A stretch of DNA of 64,000 nucleotides from Streptomyces taklimakanensis (GCF_009709575.1 NZ_WIXO01000001.1:5148001-5212000), one strand, 5' to 3'; counted from the first letter of the stretch, positions 25,302-34,795 are shown. Notes: generated from the letters alone by a model not told the origin. Numbers and translations: made by a program.

Positions 25302-26199
25302 GAACGCTTCTCATCCTGAGCGCCAGGCGATCTCGATGGTGTGAACGGCGGCGACCGTGCGACCGATGCGGTTGGTGCTGCACCGGGCCTTGCGGAGGAT
25401 CCGCCATTGCTTGAGGCGGGCGAAGGCGCGTTCGCCCGGGGCACGCAGCCGGGCGTGGTCGCGGTTGTACTGCTGGTAGTGCTCGGGCAGGTCGTGGTGG
25501 CGGTAGTAGGGGGTGCGGACGGTCGCGCCGGCGCCCTGGTAGGCACGGTCGGTCAGGACGAGGAGCCGACGGGACAGGCAGGCTTGGATCACACCGTGTG
25601 CGCGGGCTGCGGTCAGGTCGTGCATGCGTCCCGGCGTCGCGCGGGAGCACCAGAGCGGGGTGCCGTCCGGGCGGGCGACGACCCGCACGTTCATCCCGTG
25701 ACGGCGGTGCTTCATCGAGTAGCACGGCTCGTCCGCCGCGATGCGGTTGGTAGTGATCAAAGTGCCGTCGAGGATGACGAACCCCTCCGGCGGCAGCTCG
25801 CGCAGGGCCTCGTGCAGGCTCGGGGCACGCTCGGCGAGGAGGTCGACCGTTTCGCTCACGTACCGGCCAGCGGTGGCGGTGGAGATGCCGAACCCCGCCG
25901 CGGCCTGGGCCAGGGTCGCGTTCTTGCGCAGATGTACCAGGACCAGCAGGGCCCGGCGGAAGCAGCCCAGCTTCCGCCGGCGGGAGTTCAGCTCACACCT
26001 TCGGGCGTAGATGAGCCAGGAAACGTGCTCCACGACCTCGTGAGGGACGTCGAGCATGGCACGATACGGGGCCAACAGGGCTCCTGGGTCGAGACGTTGG
26101 CGAGTGAGATCACCAGCCGCAACGACCAGGAGCCCTGCCACGTTACGGTCCCCGACCACCAGCCGCCATCACCCACGGACCACAGGATGAGAAGCGTTC
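25302..26199 (-). mobile_element. intact IS5-family insertion sequence
   Basis: The two ends are perfect 17-base inverted repeats, GAACGCTTCTCATCCTG at 25302-25318 and its complement at 26183-26199. They extend outward with one mismatch for three or four more bases. One transposase gene fills the element. I could not find a clear target-site duplication, which suggests that the flanks have changed or that the ends lie slightly further out. Confidence 0.85.
25311..26159 (-). CDS. IS5-family transposase (DDE_Tnp_4 type)
   Basis: A 282-residue intact transposase. An N-terminal helix-turn-helix region (NATLAQAAAGFGISTATAGR) precedes a DDE domain. The first Asp is in FVILDGTLITTNRIA, the second in LLVLTDRAYQGAG and the Glu in LRAPGERAFARLKQWRILRK. 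The start is uncertain; the frame opens at 26159 just inside the right terminal repeat, and MLDVPHEVVE further in is an alternative. The stop lies within the left repeat, typical for compact IS elements. Intact reading frame and perfect ends suggest recent arrival. Confidence 0.88.
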   Translation of the reverse strand: MVGDRNVAGLLVVAAGDLTRQRLDPGALLAPYRAMLDVPHEVVEHVSWLIYARRCELNSRRRKLGCFRRALLVLVHLRKNATLAQAAAGFGISTATAGRYVSETVDLLAERAPSLHEALRELPPEGFVILDGTLITTNRIAADEPCYSMKHRRHGMNVRVVARPDGTPLWCSRATPGRMHDLTAARAHGVIQACLSRRLLVLTDRAYQGAGATVRTPYYRHHDLPEHYQQYNRDHARLRAPGERAFARLKQWRILRKARCSTNRIGRTVAAVHTIEIAWRSG

Positions 26200-26408
26200 G
26201 GTGTGTCTAATTATATTTAATTGATCTGAAGTGCAATATTGGAGGCTGCTTGTGTGTTGTCCGATATGCTCCCTGCGTCTACGGAGACGGTCCCGGGGTC
26301 TTCAATCAGTGTGGTAACTGCAGTAGCCGGCGCTCGTCACCATCAGAGGCGCCGTTCGCCGGAACCGCGAAGCCTGATTCGGACTTCACGTCGCCTGGTG
26401 ACCCTGCG
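26200..26408. other. A/T-rich spacer ahead of the STAND gene pair
   Basis: The first 50 bases (26205-26250) are strikingly A/T-rich for this genome, with TTATATTTAATTGATC, and then composition rises toward normal. It probably holds the promoter of the gene pair and may mark foreign DNA. No gene is seen. Confidence 0.45.
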
Positions 26409-26861
26409 ATGTGTGACGATTTCGGTATGGTGTCGCGCATGACTGGCCGGGCGCAGGCATGGTGCGGGGGTGCGGTCGCCGCTCTCTCCACCGGTGGGCT
26501 GGTCTGGTATCTCGTTTCGGTCGGGCTGGACGCCGCCAGTAAGTGGGCTGGTGTCCTTGGTCTCTTCGTCGCCTTTGTCGGGGTGGGAGTCTCGGTCGTG
26601 GGCCTGCGGCGTCCGACTCCTTCCGGTGGTGATCAGTCGGTGCACGGTTCGAGCGTTGGCGGCGGCGTCACACAGATCTCTGGCGCTGGCAACGTCCGCA
26701 TCGGCCACGGGAATGCGGGCGCCGAGCCGCCGCTCCTACCAGAGTTCCGGGTTGGTGAACGGCGGTTACACGGACAATCGGTGTCGGACAGCCGGATCCA
26801 CGGCCCGGTCGACCAGGTTCACGACGCCCGCGGTGACGTCGAGATCCACCGAGATTCATGA
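26409..26861 (+). CDS. small membrane partner of the STAND ATPase
   Basis: A 150-residue protein with two N-terminal hydrophobic segments (GGAVAALSTGGLVWYLVSVG and WAGVLGLFVAFVGVGVSVVG). A repetitive polar tail follows: QSVHGSSVGGGVTQISGAGN and SVSDSRIHGPVDQVHDARGD. The tail pattern (V-x-G-x-V-x-G-x-x-Q-I-x-x-x-G-N-V) recurs near the N-terminus of the next protein, supporting a physical pair. The ATG at 26409 has GGTGA seven bases ahead; 26427 and 26439 are alternatives. The stop overlaps the next start (ATGA). Function unknown; it could anchor the ATPase at the membrane. Confidence 0.65.
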   Translation: MCDDFGMVSRMTGRAQAWCGGAVAALSTGGLVWYLVSVGLDAASKWAGVLGLFVAFVGVGVSVVGLRRPTPSGGDQSVHGSSVGGGVTQISGAGNVRIGHGNAGAEPPLLPEFRVGERRLHGQSVSDSRIHGPVDQVHDARGDVEIHRDS

Positions 26862-29614
26862 CCGGTGCGTCCTGGTTCAGCTGGTTCAAGGGGCGACGCG
26901 AGACGGCCGCCGCTCCGGAGTCGGCAAGTCAGAGCCTTCCGGCACCGCTCGATTCACGGAGTGCACCGGCGGCGTTCGGTCAACAGATCACCGATTCCAC
27001 GGTGGGCGGCCCGGCGATCATGGTTGGGGAAGCAGGAGGGAACGTACACGTCACTGTGGGCACTCCTCGGTACCGGGTAGACGCCCTGCCGCCCGCTCCT
27101 GCACCGCTGACCGCACAAGGTGCCAGAGCACAGCCGGCCCGACTGCTGCACGCACGCCACCAGCTTGTGCCCTTCACAGGACGTGTCGCCGAACTCCGGG
27201 TGCTCACCGCATGGCGGGACGGCGACGCAGCGATCTCGGTCCTTCTCCTCCATGGTGCCGGAGGCCAGGGCAAGACCCGCCTGGCCATGCACTTCGCGGA
27301 GCAGAGCCGGTCCGACGGGTGGCAGGTGCGGCAGGCACGGCATATCAGTGACCCCCCATCAGTGGCGGTTGTAAGGGAGGCCGGCGAGCACGCACACCTT
27401 GCCGGTGAGCTCATCATCGCCGACTACGCCGAGCGGTGGCCGGTCGACGAGCTTTTGGGGTTCGTTCGAGATGCGGCAAACACCGGTGGGAGGGCCCGGA
27501 TACTGCTCGTCGCCAGGCCGGCCGGCGTGTGGTGGCAGACACTCGCCAATCGTCTCGACCGAATGGACGTGGCCACCACGTCGCTCGCCCTGCCGCCTCT
27601 GATGGAAGACCAGCACACGAGCCCCATCCTGCTCTACACCGAGGCACGAGATCACTTCGCCCACGCGCTGGATGTGTCGGGGACACACCGCCTTCCGGTG
27701 CCCACCGCGATACTGTCCGACGATCCCGGAACTCGCCATGTCCTGGCCGTCCACATGGCGGCTCTCGTCGCCGTCGACCGACACCGCCGCGGGGAGACAG
27801 GCGAGGGAGTGATGGACGCTCCGGGCACGGTCTCCGGCTACCTGCTCTCGCGGGAACGGGACCATTGGCGAACCCTGCACGCCAACAAGCGCATCACCAC
27901 CAGCGACAGCGTGATGGCCAAGGTCGTCTTCACCGCCGCGCTCACAGGTACGGTCACCCAACAGGAGGGGCTCGCCGCCCTCGCCGCGATCCAAGCGTGT
28001 GCCGCAGCGCAGAGCGACCAGGCGCTCTACGACCACTCCCTGCTGTTCCCGTCCCACGACGCGGGCACGGTGCTGGAACCGCTCTACCCGGATCTTCTGG
28101 CCGAGGACTTCATCGCTCTCTGCACGCCCGGGCATCCACTCGATCACCCGTCCGACCCCTGGGCGGAAGGTGCGCTGCACCGGCTATTGGTACCGGGCGC
28201 CGGACAGGACGGCGTATATCCTTGGACCAAACCGGCGCTCACGACACTGATCGCCGCTGCGGCTCGTTGGCCGCACCTCGTGAGCGGGCATCTCGTGCCG
28301 GTCCTCACGGAGTATCCGGAACTGATGCTGCACACGGGCGGATCTGCGCTGACGGCGCTCACCGAGGTGCCGGGACTGCCCGCGACGGTGTTGGAGCAGG
28401 TGGTCGCCCTTCTCCCCGATCATCGGCATGTCGAACTAGATGCGGGCATTGCCGCCATCACCAGTAAGCTCATCAGCAGCCGTCTCCACGCCATTAGCGA
28501 TCTGGCGGAACGTGCCAGTCTGCACAGCTCGCTCGCCACGCGACAGGCCTACGCAGGGATGTATCAACAGGCTGTGAGCACCGCAGAGGTTGCGGTGGAG
28601 ATCGGTCGGCGTCTCGTAGGGGAGGATCCGAACCTCCACGAGCCCGTCCTGGCAGCGTCACTATCGAACCTCGGCAATCGGCTGGCGCAGGTCGGCCGCT
28701 ACGCAGAGGCCCTGGAGTGCGCGAAGGAAGCGGTGTGGATTCGCCGGAAGCTCGTCGACCAGGCTCCGGAGACGCACCGGCCCGACTTCGCTCAGGCGCT
28801 GTCCAATCTGGGCGTCAGGTTGGCGGAGGTCGGGCGGCACATCGAAGCACTCGCCACCGAAGAGGTCGCCATTGGTGTCCGGCAGCGCCTTGCCACTGAA
28901 GATCCCGTGCGCTTCGAGGCGGACTACGCCACGTCGGCATCGAATTTTGCCAACCATCTGGCGCAGGTGGGGCGGCGTGAGGAGGCGTTGAGGTGGGAGG
29001 AGGAGGCGTTGGAGATTCGGCGGCGGTTGGTGGCGGAGAACCCTGCGGCTCATGAGCCGGATCTGGCGCGGTCGTTGTCGAACTTCGGGGTGCGGTTGGC
29101 GCAGGTGGGGCGGCGTGAGGAGGCGTTGAGGTGGGAGGAGGAGGCGTTGGAGATTCGGCGGCGGTTGGTGGCGGAGAACCCTGCGGCTCATGAGCCGGAT
29201 CTGGCGCGGTCGTTGTCGAACTTCGGGGTGCGGTTGGCGCAGGTGGGGCGGCGTGAGGAGGCGTTGAGGTGGGAGGAGGAGGCGTTGGAGATTCGGCGGC
29301 GGTTGGTGGCGGAGAACCCTGCGGCTCATGAGCCGGATCTGGCGCGGTCGTTGTCGAACTTCGGGGTGCGGTTGGCGCAGGTGGGGCGGCGTGAGGAGGC
29401 GTTGAGGTGGGAGGAGGAGGCGTTGGAGATTCGGCGGCGGTTGGTGGCGGAGAACCCTGCGGCTCATGAGCCGGATCTGGCGCGGTCGTTGTCGAACCTC
29501 CGAACCTGGCTGGAGCAGACGGGACGCCATGAGGAGGCCCGGGCCGTCGTCAGTGTCATCCGCGAACTTCCAGAGCAGCGTCCCCCCTCGGCGGCCACGG
29601 TGCCGGGGCAGTGA
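26858..29614 (+). CDS. STAND-type P-loop ATPase with C-terminal TPR repeats
   Basis: A 918-residue protein. Residues 40-70 carry the G-x-V-rich motif shared with its upstream partner (QITDSTVGGPAIMVGEAGGN). The P-loop is HGAGGQGKTRLA (132-143), and a probable Walker B is HLAGELIIADYAERWPV, with LLVARPAGVWW as sensor strand. A helical middle region leads to TPRs from about 565. The last four TPR units are nearly identical (about 702-885). STAND-TPR proteins bind a trigger through the repeats and oligomerise on ATP binding. Many serve in defence or signalling. No effector domain is recognised, so the role is open. Co-translated with the membrane partner. Confidence 0.8.
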   Translation: MTGASWFSWFKGRRETAAAPESASQSLPAPLDSRSAPAAFGQQITDSTVGGPAIMVGEAGGNVHVTVGTPRYRVDALPPAPAPLTAQGARAQPARLLHARHQLVPFTGRVAELRVLTAWRDGDAAISVLLLHGAGGQGKTRLAMHFAEQSRSDGWQVRQARHISDPPSVAVVREAGEHAHLAGELIIADYAERWPVDELLGFVRDAANTGGRARILLVARPAGVWWQTLANRLDRMDVATTSLALPPLMEDQHTSPILLYTEARDHFAHALDVSGTHRLPVPTAILSDDPGTRHVLAVHMAALVAVDRHRRGETGEGVMDAPGTVSGYLLSRERDHWRTLHANKRITTSDSVMAKVVFTAALTGTVTQQEGLAALAAIQACAAAQSDQALYDHSLLFPSHDAGTVLEPLYPDLLAEDFIALCTPGHPLDHPSDPWAEGALHRLLVPGAGQDGVYPWTKPALTTLIAAAARWPHLVSGHLVPVLTEYPELMLHTGGSALTALTEVPGLPATVLEQVVALLPDHRHVELDAGIAAITSKLISSRLHAISDLAERASLHSSLATRQAYAGMYQQAVSTAEVAVEIGRRLVGEDPNLHEPVLAASLSNLGNRLAQVGRYAEALECAKEAVWIRRKLVDQAPETHRPDFAQALSNLGVRLAEVGRHIEALATEEVAIGVRQRLATEDPVRFEADYATSASNFANHLAQVGRREEALRWEEEALEIRRRLVAENPAAHEPDLARSLSNFGVRLAQVGRREEALRWEEEALEIRRRLVAENPAAHEPDLARSLSNFGVRLAQVGRREEALRWEEEALEIRRRLVAENPAAHEPDLARSLSNFGVRLAQVGRREEALRWEEEALEIRRRLVAENPAAHEPDLARSLSNLRTWLEQTGRHEEARAVVSVIRELPEQRPPSAATVPGQ
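28961..29512 (+). repeat. four tandem 138-bp repeats in the TPR region
   Basis: The unit begins GCGCAGGTGGGGCGGCGTGA and recurs at 28961, 29099, 29237 and 29375, exactly 138 bases (46 codons) apart. The copies are essentially identical apart from the end of the last one (from about 29495). Flanking TPR units are diverged. Codon use inside the array (TTG, GTG, GAG-heavy) also differs from the rest of the gene. This points to recent duplication or ongoing homogenisation. Confidence 0.95.
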
Positions 29615-30261
29615 GCTGTTTCCAACCTCAGTCTGAGGGGCCAAGCGCAGGGTGAGAATGGTCCGGACGAAACCGGTGATGCGGGTTGTGGAGCGTCGCA
29701 GCCTGCGCAGGATTCGCCAGGTCTTCAGAGTGGCCACAGGTTGCTTGATGAACACGCGAATCCTCGCGTGCGAGTGATCGACGGCCTGCTGTCCTGCGGA
29801 GAGCGTCTCCCAGCGGTCCGGGTAGGGCGCCGCCGGCGTCCCGGCAGCCCGGCCCAGTCCAGCCCTCTACGCCGGCTTCCTCCAGGGCATCGACGATGCC
29901 GTGAGTCCGCACGGCCTTGATGCCGTGGGCCGCGCAGTGCAGCGCGGGCGAGGCCCACCGCAGCCGCCACGCAGGATCGGTGATCACCTGCGCTCCATAC
30001 CGTGCTTGATGTGTTCGTCGGAGTGGAAGGACCACTTGCCGCAATCCGGCCGATCGGTAGCAGCGTGCCGTCCAGGATCACGGATGCCTTGGTGGAGGTG
30101 ATTTTCATCGTTTCGGCGGGAGTCGGCGAAAGGGCGGCCAAGAACTCGGCAGCTTCACGGACGTAGCGGTAGACGGTGGTGGTTCCTGCACCAGCCGCGC
30201 GCCTGCGCAGACGGAACATCAAGGCCGTCGTCCCGGAGAGCGACCAGACCGCCAACCGCAA
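29615..30261 (-). pseudogene. decayed IS5-family transposase
   Basis: Pieces of one transposase lie in different frames on the minus strand. They are VYRYVREAAEFLAALSPTPA with ASVILDGTLLPIGRIA, then HGIKAVRTHGIVDALEEAGV, then the C-terminus IKQPVATLKTWRILRRLRRS. The order and the catalytic ILDGTL motif match the DDE_Tnp_4 group of the intact element at 25.3 kb, but the sequence is a different member. Several frameshifts make it non-functional. It abuts the STAND gene stop. Confidence 0.7.
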
Positions 30262-30319
30262 GAAGAAGGCCGCCGGCCAGCTCGCCGATGGCCTGCGGGC
30301 ACTGACCGCGCATTGGTGA
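30203..30319 (+). pseudogene. short C-terminal fragment of a second IS5-family transposase
   Basis: The plus strand reads RRRNIKAVVPESDQTANRKK and ends at a TGA at 30319. This resembles the 'I-x-A-V-I-P-E-x-x-D-Q-x-A-N-R-K-x-R-G' segment of common Streptomyces IS5 transposases. Only about 38 residues remain, and the end is unrelated to the family. Confidence 0.5.
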
Positions 30320-30630
30320 CGCGGCCGGCTGGTGTGTGGCCGCCGATGCCGGTGTGGGGCCGGTGGTGGTTGTATCAGTCCAGCCAGTCGGGAAGCGCTG
30401 CCCGGCGTTCGGTTTCATCTTTGATGGGCTGCTTTTTCTGGTTTCTGCGGTGCGATGGCGTGGTGTGGGTGAGACTGTCGGTGCAAGTGGGTCTCAAGGG
30501 CTGGGCGGGGTGACAGCTGAGGCGGAGTGTGGCTTGCGCCTGTCTCATCCCAAGACGCTGGCAGAGCGTGCTCCCGCCGGTCGCACCGCACGCCTGGGCG
30601 TACGCCCCCGAGCGGCGGTATGTCCGGGGC

Positions 30631-31501
30631 ATGGCCGAGCGTCGTGCGTATCCGAGTGATCTGTCCGACGCCCGCTGGGCGTTGATCGAGCCAGTGCTGA
30701 CCGCCTGGCAGGCCGAGCGACGCCGGCATGCCCTTGCCATCGGCCACCCGCCCACCCACGAGCTGCGCGAGACCCTGAACGCGATCTTGTACGTGGACCG
30801 TACCGGGGTGCAGTGGCGCTACCTGCCGCACGACTTCCCGCACTGGAACACGGTCTACGGCTACTTCGCCAAGTGGCGGCAGGACGGCGTATTCGCCCAG
30901 CTCAACGGCCTGCTCCGGCAGTTGCTACGGGAGAAGGAAGGACGGGACGGCGAGCCATCGGCCTGCGTGATCGACGCCCAGAGCGTCAAAACCTCCACCA
31001 GCGTCCCCGTCTCCAGCCAGGGCACCGATGCCGGAAAGAAGATCATGGGACGCAAACGGAGCATCGTCACCGAAACGCTCGGACTCCTGCTCGCGGTGCT
31101 GGTCACCGCGGCGAGTGTGCAGGATTCCGCGGCCGGCACCCGTCTCCTGGACCAGGTTGCCGCCGAGCCCCCCCGGCATCCGCAAGGCCTGGGTCGACGG
31201 CGGCTACCGCCAACACCTCGTCGAACATGCCGCCGCCCTCGGCATCGACATGGAGATCAGCGCACGCGCACCGCGGACCAGGGGCTTCATCCCGATCCCG
31301 AAGCGGTGGGCCGTCGAGCGCACCTACGGCCGGCTCATGCTCCACCGCCGCCTCGCCCGCGACTACGAAACCCTGCCCATCCGCTCCGAAGCCATGATCC
31401 ACCTGGCCATGACCGACCTCATGGCCCGCCGCCTCACCGGCGAGAACACCATCTCCTGGCGCGACCCCACAAAGCCGCACCAACTGCATATTCCGGGATG
31501 A
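30631..31501 (+). pseudogene. IS5-family transposase with a frameshift in a C run
   Basis: The first part is typical of IS5 transposases with a DUF4096-type N-terminus: AYPSDLSDARWALIEPVLTA, GVQWRYLPHDFPHWNTVYGY and ACVIDAQSVKTS (first catalytic Asp). The second part, GIRKAWVDGGYRQHLVEHAA and KRWAVERTYGRLMLHRRLAR, carries the remaining catalytic residues but is one frame away. The shift falls in a run of seven C at 31168-31174; six would restore the frame. It could be a mutation, a sequencing error or a frameshift site. About 290 residues if joined. I could not define the element ends. Confidence 0.8.
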
Positions 31502-32449
31502 AACACCAGGAGAAAACGACCTCTAAGCGCCGTGGTCGTCAGGACAAACACTGCCTGATGCGGCACTGGTCGACCGGATACGGAGTGCGATCGGTGAAGT
31601 GCTCACCGAGGATGTCCGCGACCTCGGCCCCGACCTGCTCACGATCGCGTGGCTGTTCCGGTCGCGGCCTATGGCGGCGGCGCTCCTCGTCGGGTGCGGC
31701 TCGCCGTCACGTGGCAGCGGGGCGCCGGGGGTCAGTTGATGCAGCCGGAGGGTGTGCTCGGACAGCGCGGTCCTGGATCCGGGAAGCTCAATCCCGGGTG
31801 TCTTGCTCACCGGCGGACGGAGGACTCGATTCTCTTGATCATGTCCAGGAGACTGCCATCCCCGTGCCCACCGCGACAAGCCTTTTCCGCCGGCATCGTG
31901 ATGCACCAGCCCTGACCGCCAGACGCGCCCATGGTCAACGGTGTGCGGCCTCGATCCGAGATCCAACGATCCGATCAGAGCTTTCGCAACTCGATGGTGC
32001 CAGGCGAGGGCGCGTGTCGATCAATCTGCTGAAAGACAAGGAATCTGGCGCGCGCCGGTAGCAGTGTGCGCGAGGCCCTGCTGTCCGGCCGCTGCACCCG
32101 GACACGTTGAGCAGTGGGCAGCAGCGCATCCCCTCACATCCGTCAAGGGGGTGACCCTGGTGGTACTAGTGGGCAGGGCGGGGTGATCGCGTTGCACGCG
32201 CCGTGGTCCACTCTCTGTCCCAGGAGGCGGCTGCCCACATGGCGAGAGAGCGTCCTCGACCATGGAGGCGAGTCCGGTGGCGTACCAGGCTGCGGGCGGC
32301 CGGTGTACCGGCGCTATGGCTGTCGTGATGCGGACGGCGGACAGCCGGGGACTCGTTGTTGGCGGCTACACGCGGGGGTCAGATACGACTCGTGGGCGTT
32401 CGCAGTGTCCCTGCCGCAGCCGGGTGGTCGCCGCCGCGGGCGGTGTCGT
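31502..32449. other. gene-poor stretch with possible coding debris
   Basis: No gene is supported across this stretch. From about 31563 the plus strand reads DAALVDRIRSAIGEVLTEDV and LGPDLLTIAWLFRSRP for some 45 codons with protein-like composition and then degenerates, probably a remnant of an unidentified gene. The rest looks non-coding on both strands. It fits a decayed integrated element between the transposase and integrase remnants. Confidence 0.4.
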
Positions 32450-32791
32450 AGCGGCTCCGCGACCCGCGCCGGGACCGAGGCCGCCCGCGCGGCGCTGGGG
32501 CCGCAGGCTCCGCTGGAGGGGCTGGTGTTCTGCTGGCCCGACGGCTCACCGCTGCGTCCTCAGCAGGTGCTGGTGACCCTGCGGCACACGGCCGCCACAA
32601 TCATGATCAGCTCCGGTGTACCGCCGGCGGTGGTCTCCAAGACGCTACGGCACTCGACGCTGTCCACCACGGTCAACCTCTACGGCCACCTGCTGCCCCA
32701 CGCCGCCCGAGACGCGGTGCGGGCCCTGGGCCGCGCACTGGAGCGCGCCGACCGCGACCACGGGCCGACCGGAGCGGTCCAGGCCGCGTGA
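32450..32791 (+). pseudogene. tyrosine recombinase (integrase) C-terminal remnant with internal deletion
   Basis: The frame reads ALGPQAPLEGLVFCWPDGSP and LRPQQVL, then jumps to RHTAATIMISSGVPPAVVSK, KTLRHSTLSTTVNLYGHLLP and a normal C-terminus. It includes the HTAAT box, the LRHS..T box and the nucleophile Tyr in LYGHL. Actinomycete integrases of this type have roughly 20 residues between those blocks (leading into the arginine box), which are missing here. The N-terminal catalytic half is also absent. It lies about 120 bases from tRNA-Pro, the usual place for an integrase relative to its attachment site. Confidence 0.8.
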
Positions 32792-32914
32792 GCTGCGGCG
32801 CCGGACGATGACGGGTGACCGGCCGACCTGGGCGGTGGCATCACCTGAGCATCACCGTCACCCGAACGCGAAACAGCGGGCCCGCCGTATCCGGTGGACC
32901 CGCTGGTCACAATG

Positions 32915-32988
<74 letters not shown>

Positions 32989-33415
32989 TTGCTCCCTCGG
33001 TTCGGGATCTTGCCCCTCGCCGAGCGCGCACAGAAACCATACCGCATTCCGCGGGGTGCTCGTGCACGCCCGGGGCGGGAAGGGGAAGATCGCGGACGTC
33101 TTCGGGACCGCCCTGAGCGGCACCTCTCCCGGCCGTGGCGCGGGAGTGCCCGTCGGCCCTCGCGGCCCGGGGCGATCGCGGAGGCGGTCGTTCCTCGGGC
33201 ACGGGCGCGGGGCGCGCCCGGTGGCGATCACCGGGGGGCGGAGGGGCGCGGCCCCACCGCCCCGGCCGGGCGTGGGAGCGGTTCCCCCGAGTGGTCACGG
33301 TGTGTGTCCGGTCGGGACGCCGTTGTCGTCGACGGTGTTTCCGTCTGGTTTGCCCTGGCTCTGGTGGGAAACGCGGTTGCCCTGGCCCGTTGGTCCCGAG
33401 GACTGGAGTTCGCAC
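32989..33415. other. intergenic region between tRNA-Pro and the NADH dehydrogenase
   Basis: About 430 bases without a credible gene. The part near 33290-33400 has lower G+C with TGTGTCCGGTCGGGACGC-like sequence and probably carries the promoter of the downstream gene and of the tRNA on the other strand. No clear hairpin. Confidence 0.4.
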
Positions 33416-34762
33416 GTGAGCCGTTCCCGGATTGTGATCGTCGGAGCCGGCTTCGCCGGCTACCAGACCGCCAGGACGCTGTCGCGGAAACTCCGCGGGG
33501 CGGCCGAGATCGTTCTGGTGAACCCCAACGACTACTTCCTCTATCTGCCGCTGCTGCCGGAGGTCTCGGCCGGGCTTCTGGAGGCTCGCCGGGTCTCGGT
33601 GTCCCTGGCCGGGACGCTGCCGAAGGTGCGGCTGGTGCTCGGCGAGGTCCATGGGGTGGACATGGACGGACGCACGATCACCTACACCGACCCCGAGGGG
33701 AGCGAGCGGCGGCTGGACTACGACCGTCTCGTCCTGACCGTCGGAAGCGTCAACAAGCTGCTGCCCATCCCCGGTGTGGCGGAGCACGCGGTCGGGTTCC
33801 GGGGCATGCCGGAGGCGCTGTACCTGCGCGACCACATCAGCCGGCAGGTCGCCCTCGCCGCCAACGCCGAGGACGCGGAGGAGTGCCGGGCGCGCACCAC
33901 CTTCGTGGTCGTCGGCGCGGGCTACACCGGCACCGAGGTCGCCGCGCACGGCAAGATGTTCACCGATTCCCTGGCCCGTCAGCACTCCCGCAGCCCCGGT
34001 GGCATGCGGGCCGACGCCAGGCCCCGGTGGATGCTGCTCGACATCGCCGACCGCGTGCTGCCCGGACTGGACGAGAAGCTGGCGCGGACGGCGGACCGGG
34101 TGCTGCGCCAGCGAGGGGTGGAGGTACGGACGGGGACCTCGGTGAAGGAGGCCACCAAGGACGGGGTCCTGTTGAACACCGGGGAGTTCGTCCCCACCCG
34201 CTCGCTGATCTGGTGCGTGGGTGTGCGCCCCGACCCGCTGGTGGAGCAGCTCGGGCTGCCGACCGAGAAGGGCCGGCTGATCGTCGACGAGTACCTGAAC
34301 GTCCCCGGTCACCCCGAGGTGTTCGCCTGCGGCGACGCGGCCGCCGTGCCGGATCTGACCAAGCCGGGTGAGTACACCGCGATGACCGCCCAGCACGCCC
34401 ACCGGCAGGGCAAGACGGCCGCGAACAACATCCTGGCCTCCTACGGCGTCGGTGCCCGCCGCCCGTACAAGCACAGCGATCTGGGGTTCGTGGTGGATCT
34501 CGGCGGTCTCCAGGCCGCCGCCAACCCGTTGGGCGTGCCGCTGTCGGGGCCGATCGCCAGCCTCGTCACCCGCGGTTACCACCTGGCGGCGATGCCGGGG
34601 AACCGGGTACGGGTGGCCACCGACTGGCTGCTGGACGCCGTGCAGCGCCGGCAGGCCGTCCAGTTGGGGGTGCTGGACGCCTGGTCGGTGCCGCTGGACA
34701 CGGCCTCGCCCGAGACGGCCCGGCTGCCCGGCGGGGGAGGGACCGCCGCACGGAACCGGTAG
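33416..34762 (+). CDS. ndh: type II NADH dehydrogenase (NDH-2)
   Basis: A 448-residue flavoprotein with two Rossmann motifs. FAD binding is RIVIVGAGFAGYQTARTL at the start and NADH binding is TFVVVGAGYTGTEVAAHG near residue 165. The flavin-contact segment VFACGDAAAVPDLTKPGEYT and QHAHRQGKTAANN follow. The C-terminal helices GYHLAAMPGNRVRVATDWLL attach it to the membrane. It passes electrons from NADH to menaquinone without pumping protons. The GTG at 33416 follows GGAG. Monocistronic, with a very strong hairpin behind it. The N-terminal open frame further upstream crosses the tRNA and is not coding. Confidence 0.9.
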   Translation: MSRSRIVIVGAGFAGYQTARTLSRKLRGAAEIVLVNPNDYFLYLPLLPEVSAGLLEARRVSVSLAGTLPKVRLVLGEVHGVDMDGRTITYTDPEGSERRLDYDRLVLTVGSVNKLLPIPGVAEHAVGFRGMPEALYLRDHISRQVALAANAEDAEECRARTTFVVVGAGYTGTEVAAHGKMFTDSLARQHSRSPGGMRADARPRWMLLDIADRVLPGLDEKLARTADRVLRQRGVEVRTGTSVKEATKDGVLLNTGEFVPTRSLIWCVGVRPDPLVEQLGLPTEKGRLIVDEYLNVPGHPEVFACGDAAAVPDLTKPGEYTAMTAQHAHRQGKTAANNILASYGVGARRPYKHSDLGFVVDLGGLQAAANPLGVPLSGPIASLVTRGYHLAAMPGNRVRVATDWLLDAVQRRQAVQLGVLDAWSVPLDTASPETARLPGGGGTAARNR

Positions 34763-34795
34763 GGAAGCAGGTGGGGCGGCGGACCCCGCCCGTGC

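Noticed and set aside
28961..29512. A possible CRISPR array (regularly spaced repeats)
   Set aside because: The repeats are contiguous, 138 bases long and in frame with a TPR protein; there are no unique spacers and no cas genes.
31523..31966. A 147-codon minus-strand frame in the gene-poor stretch
   Set aside because: Composition is Arg/Ser/His-rich without hydrophobic periodicity, and no family is recognised.
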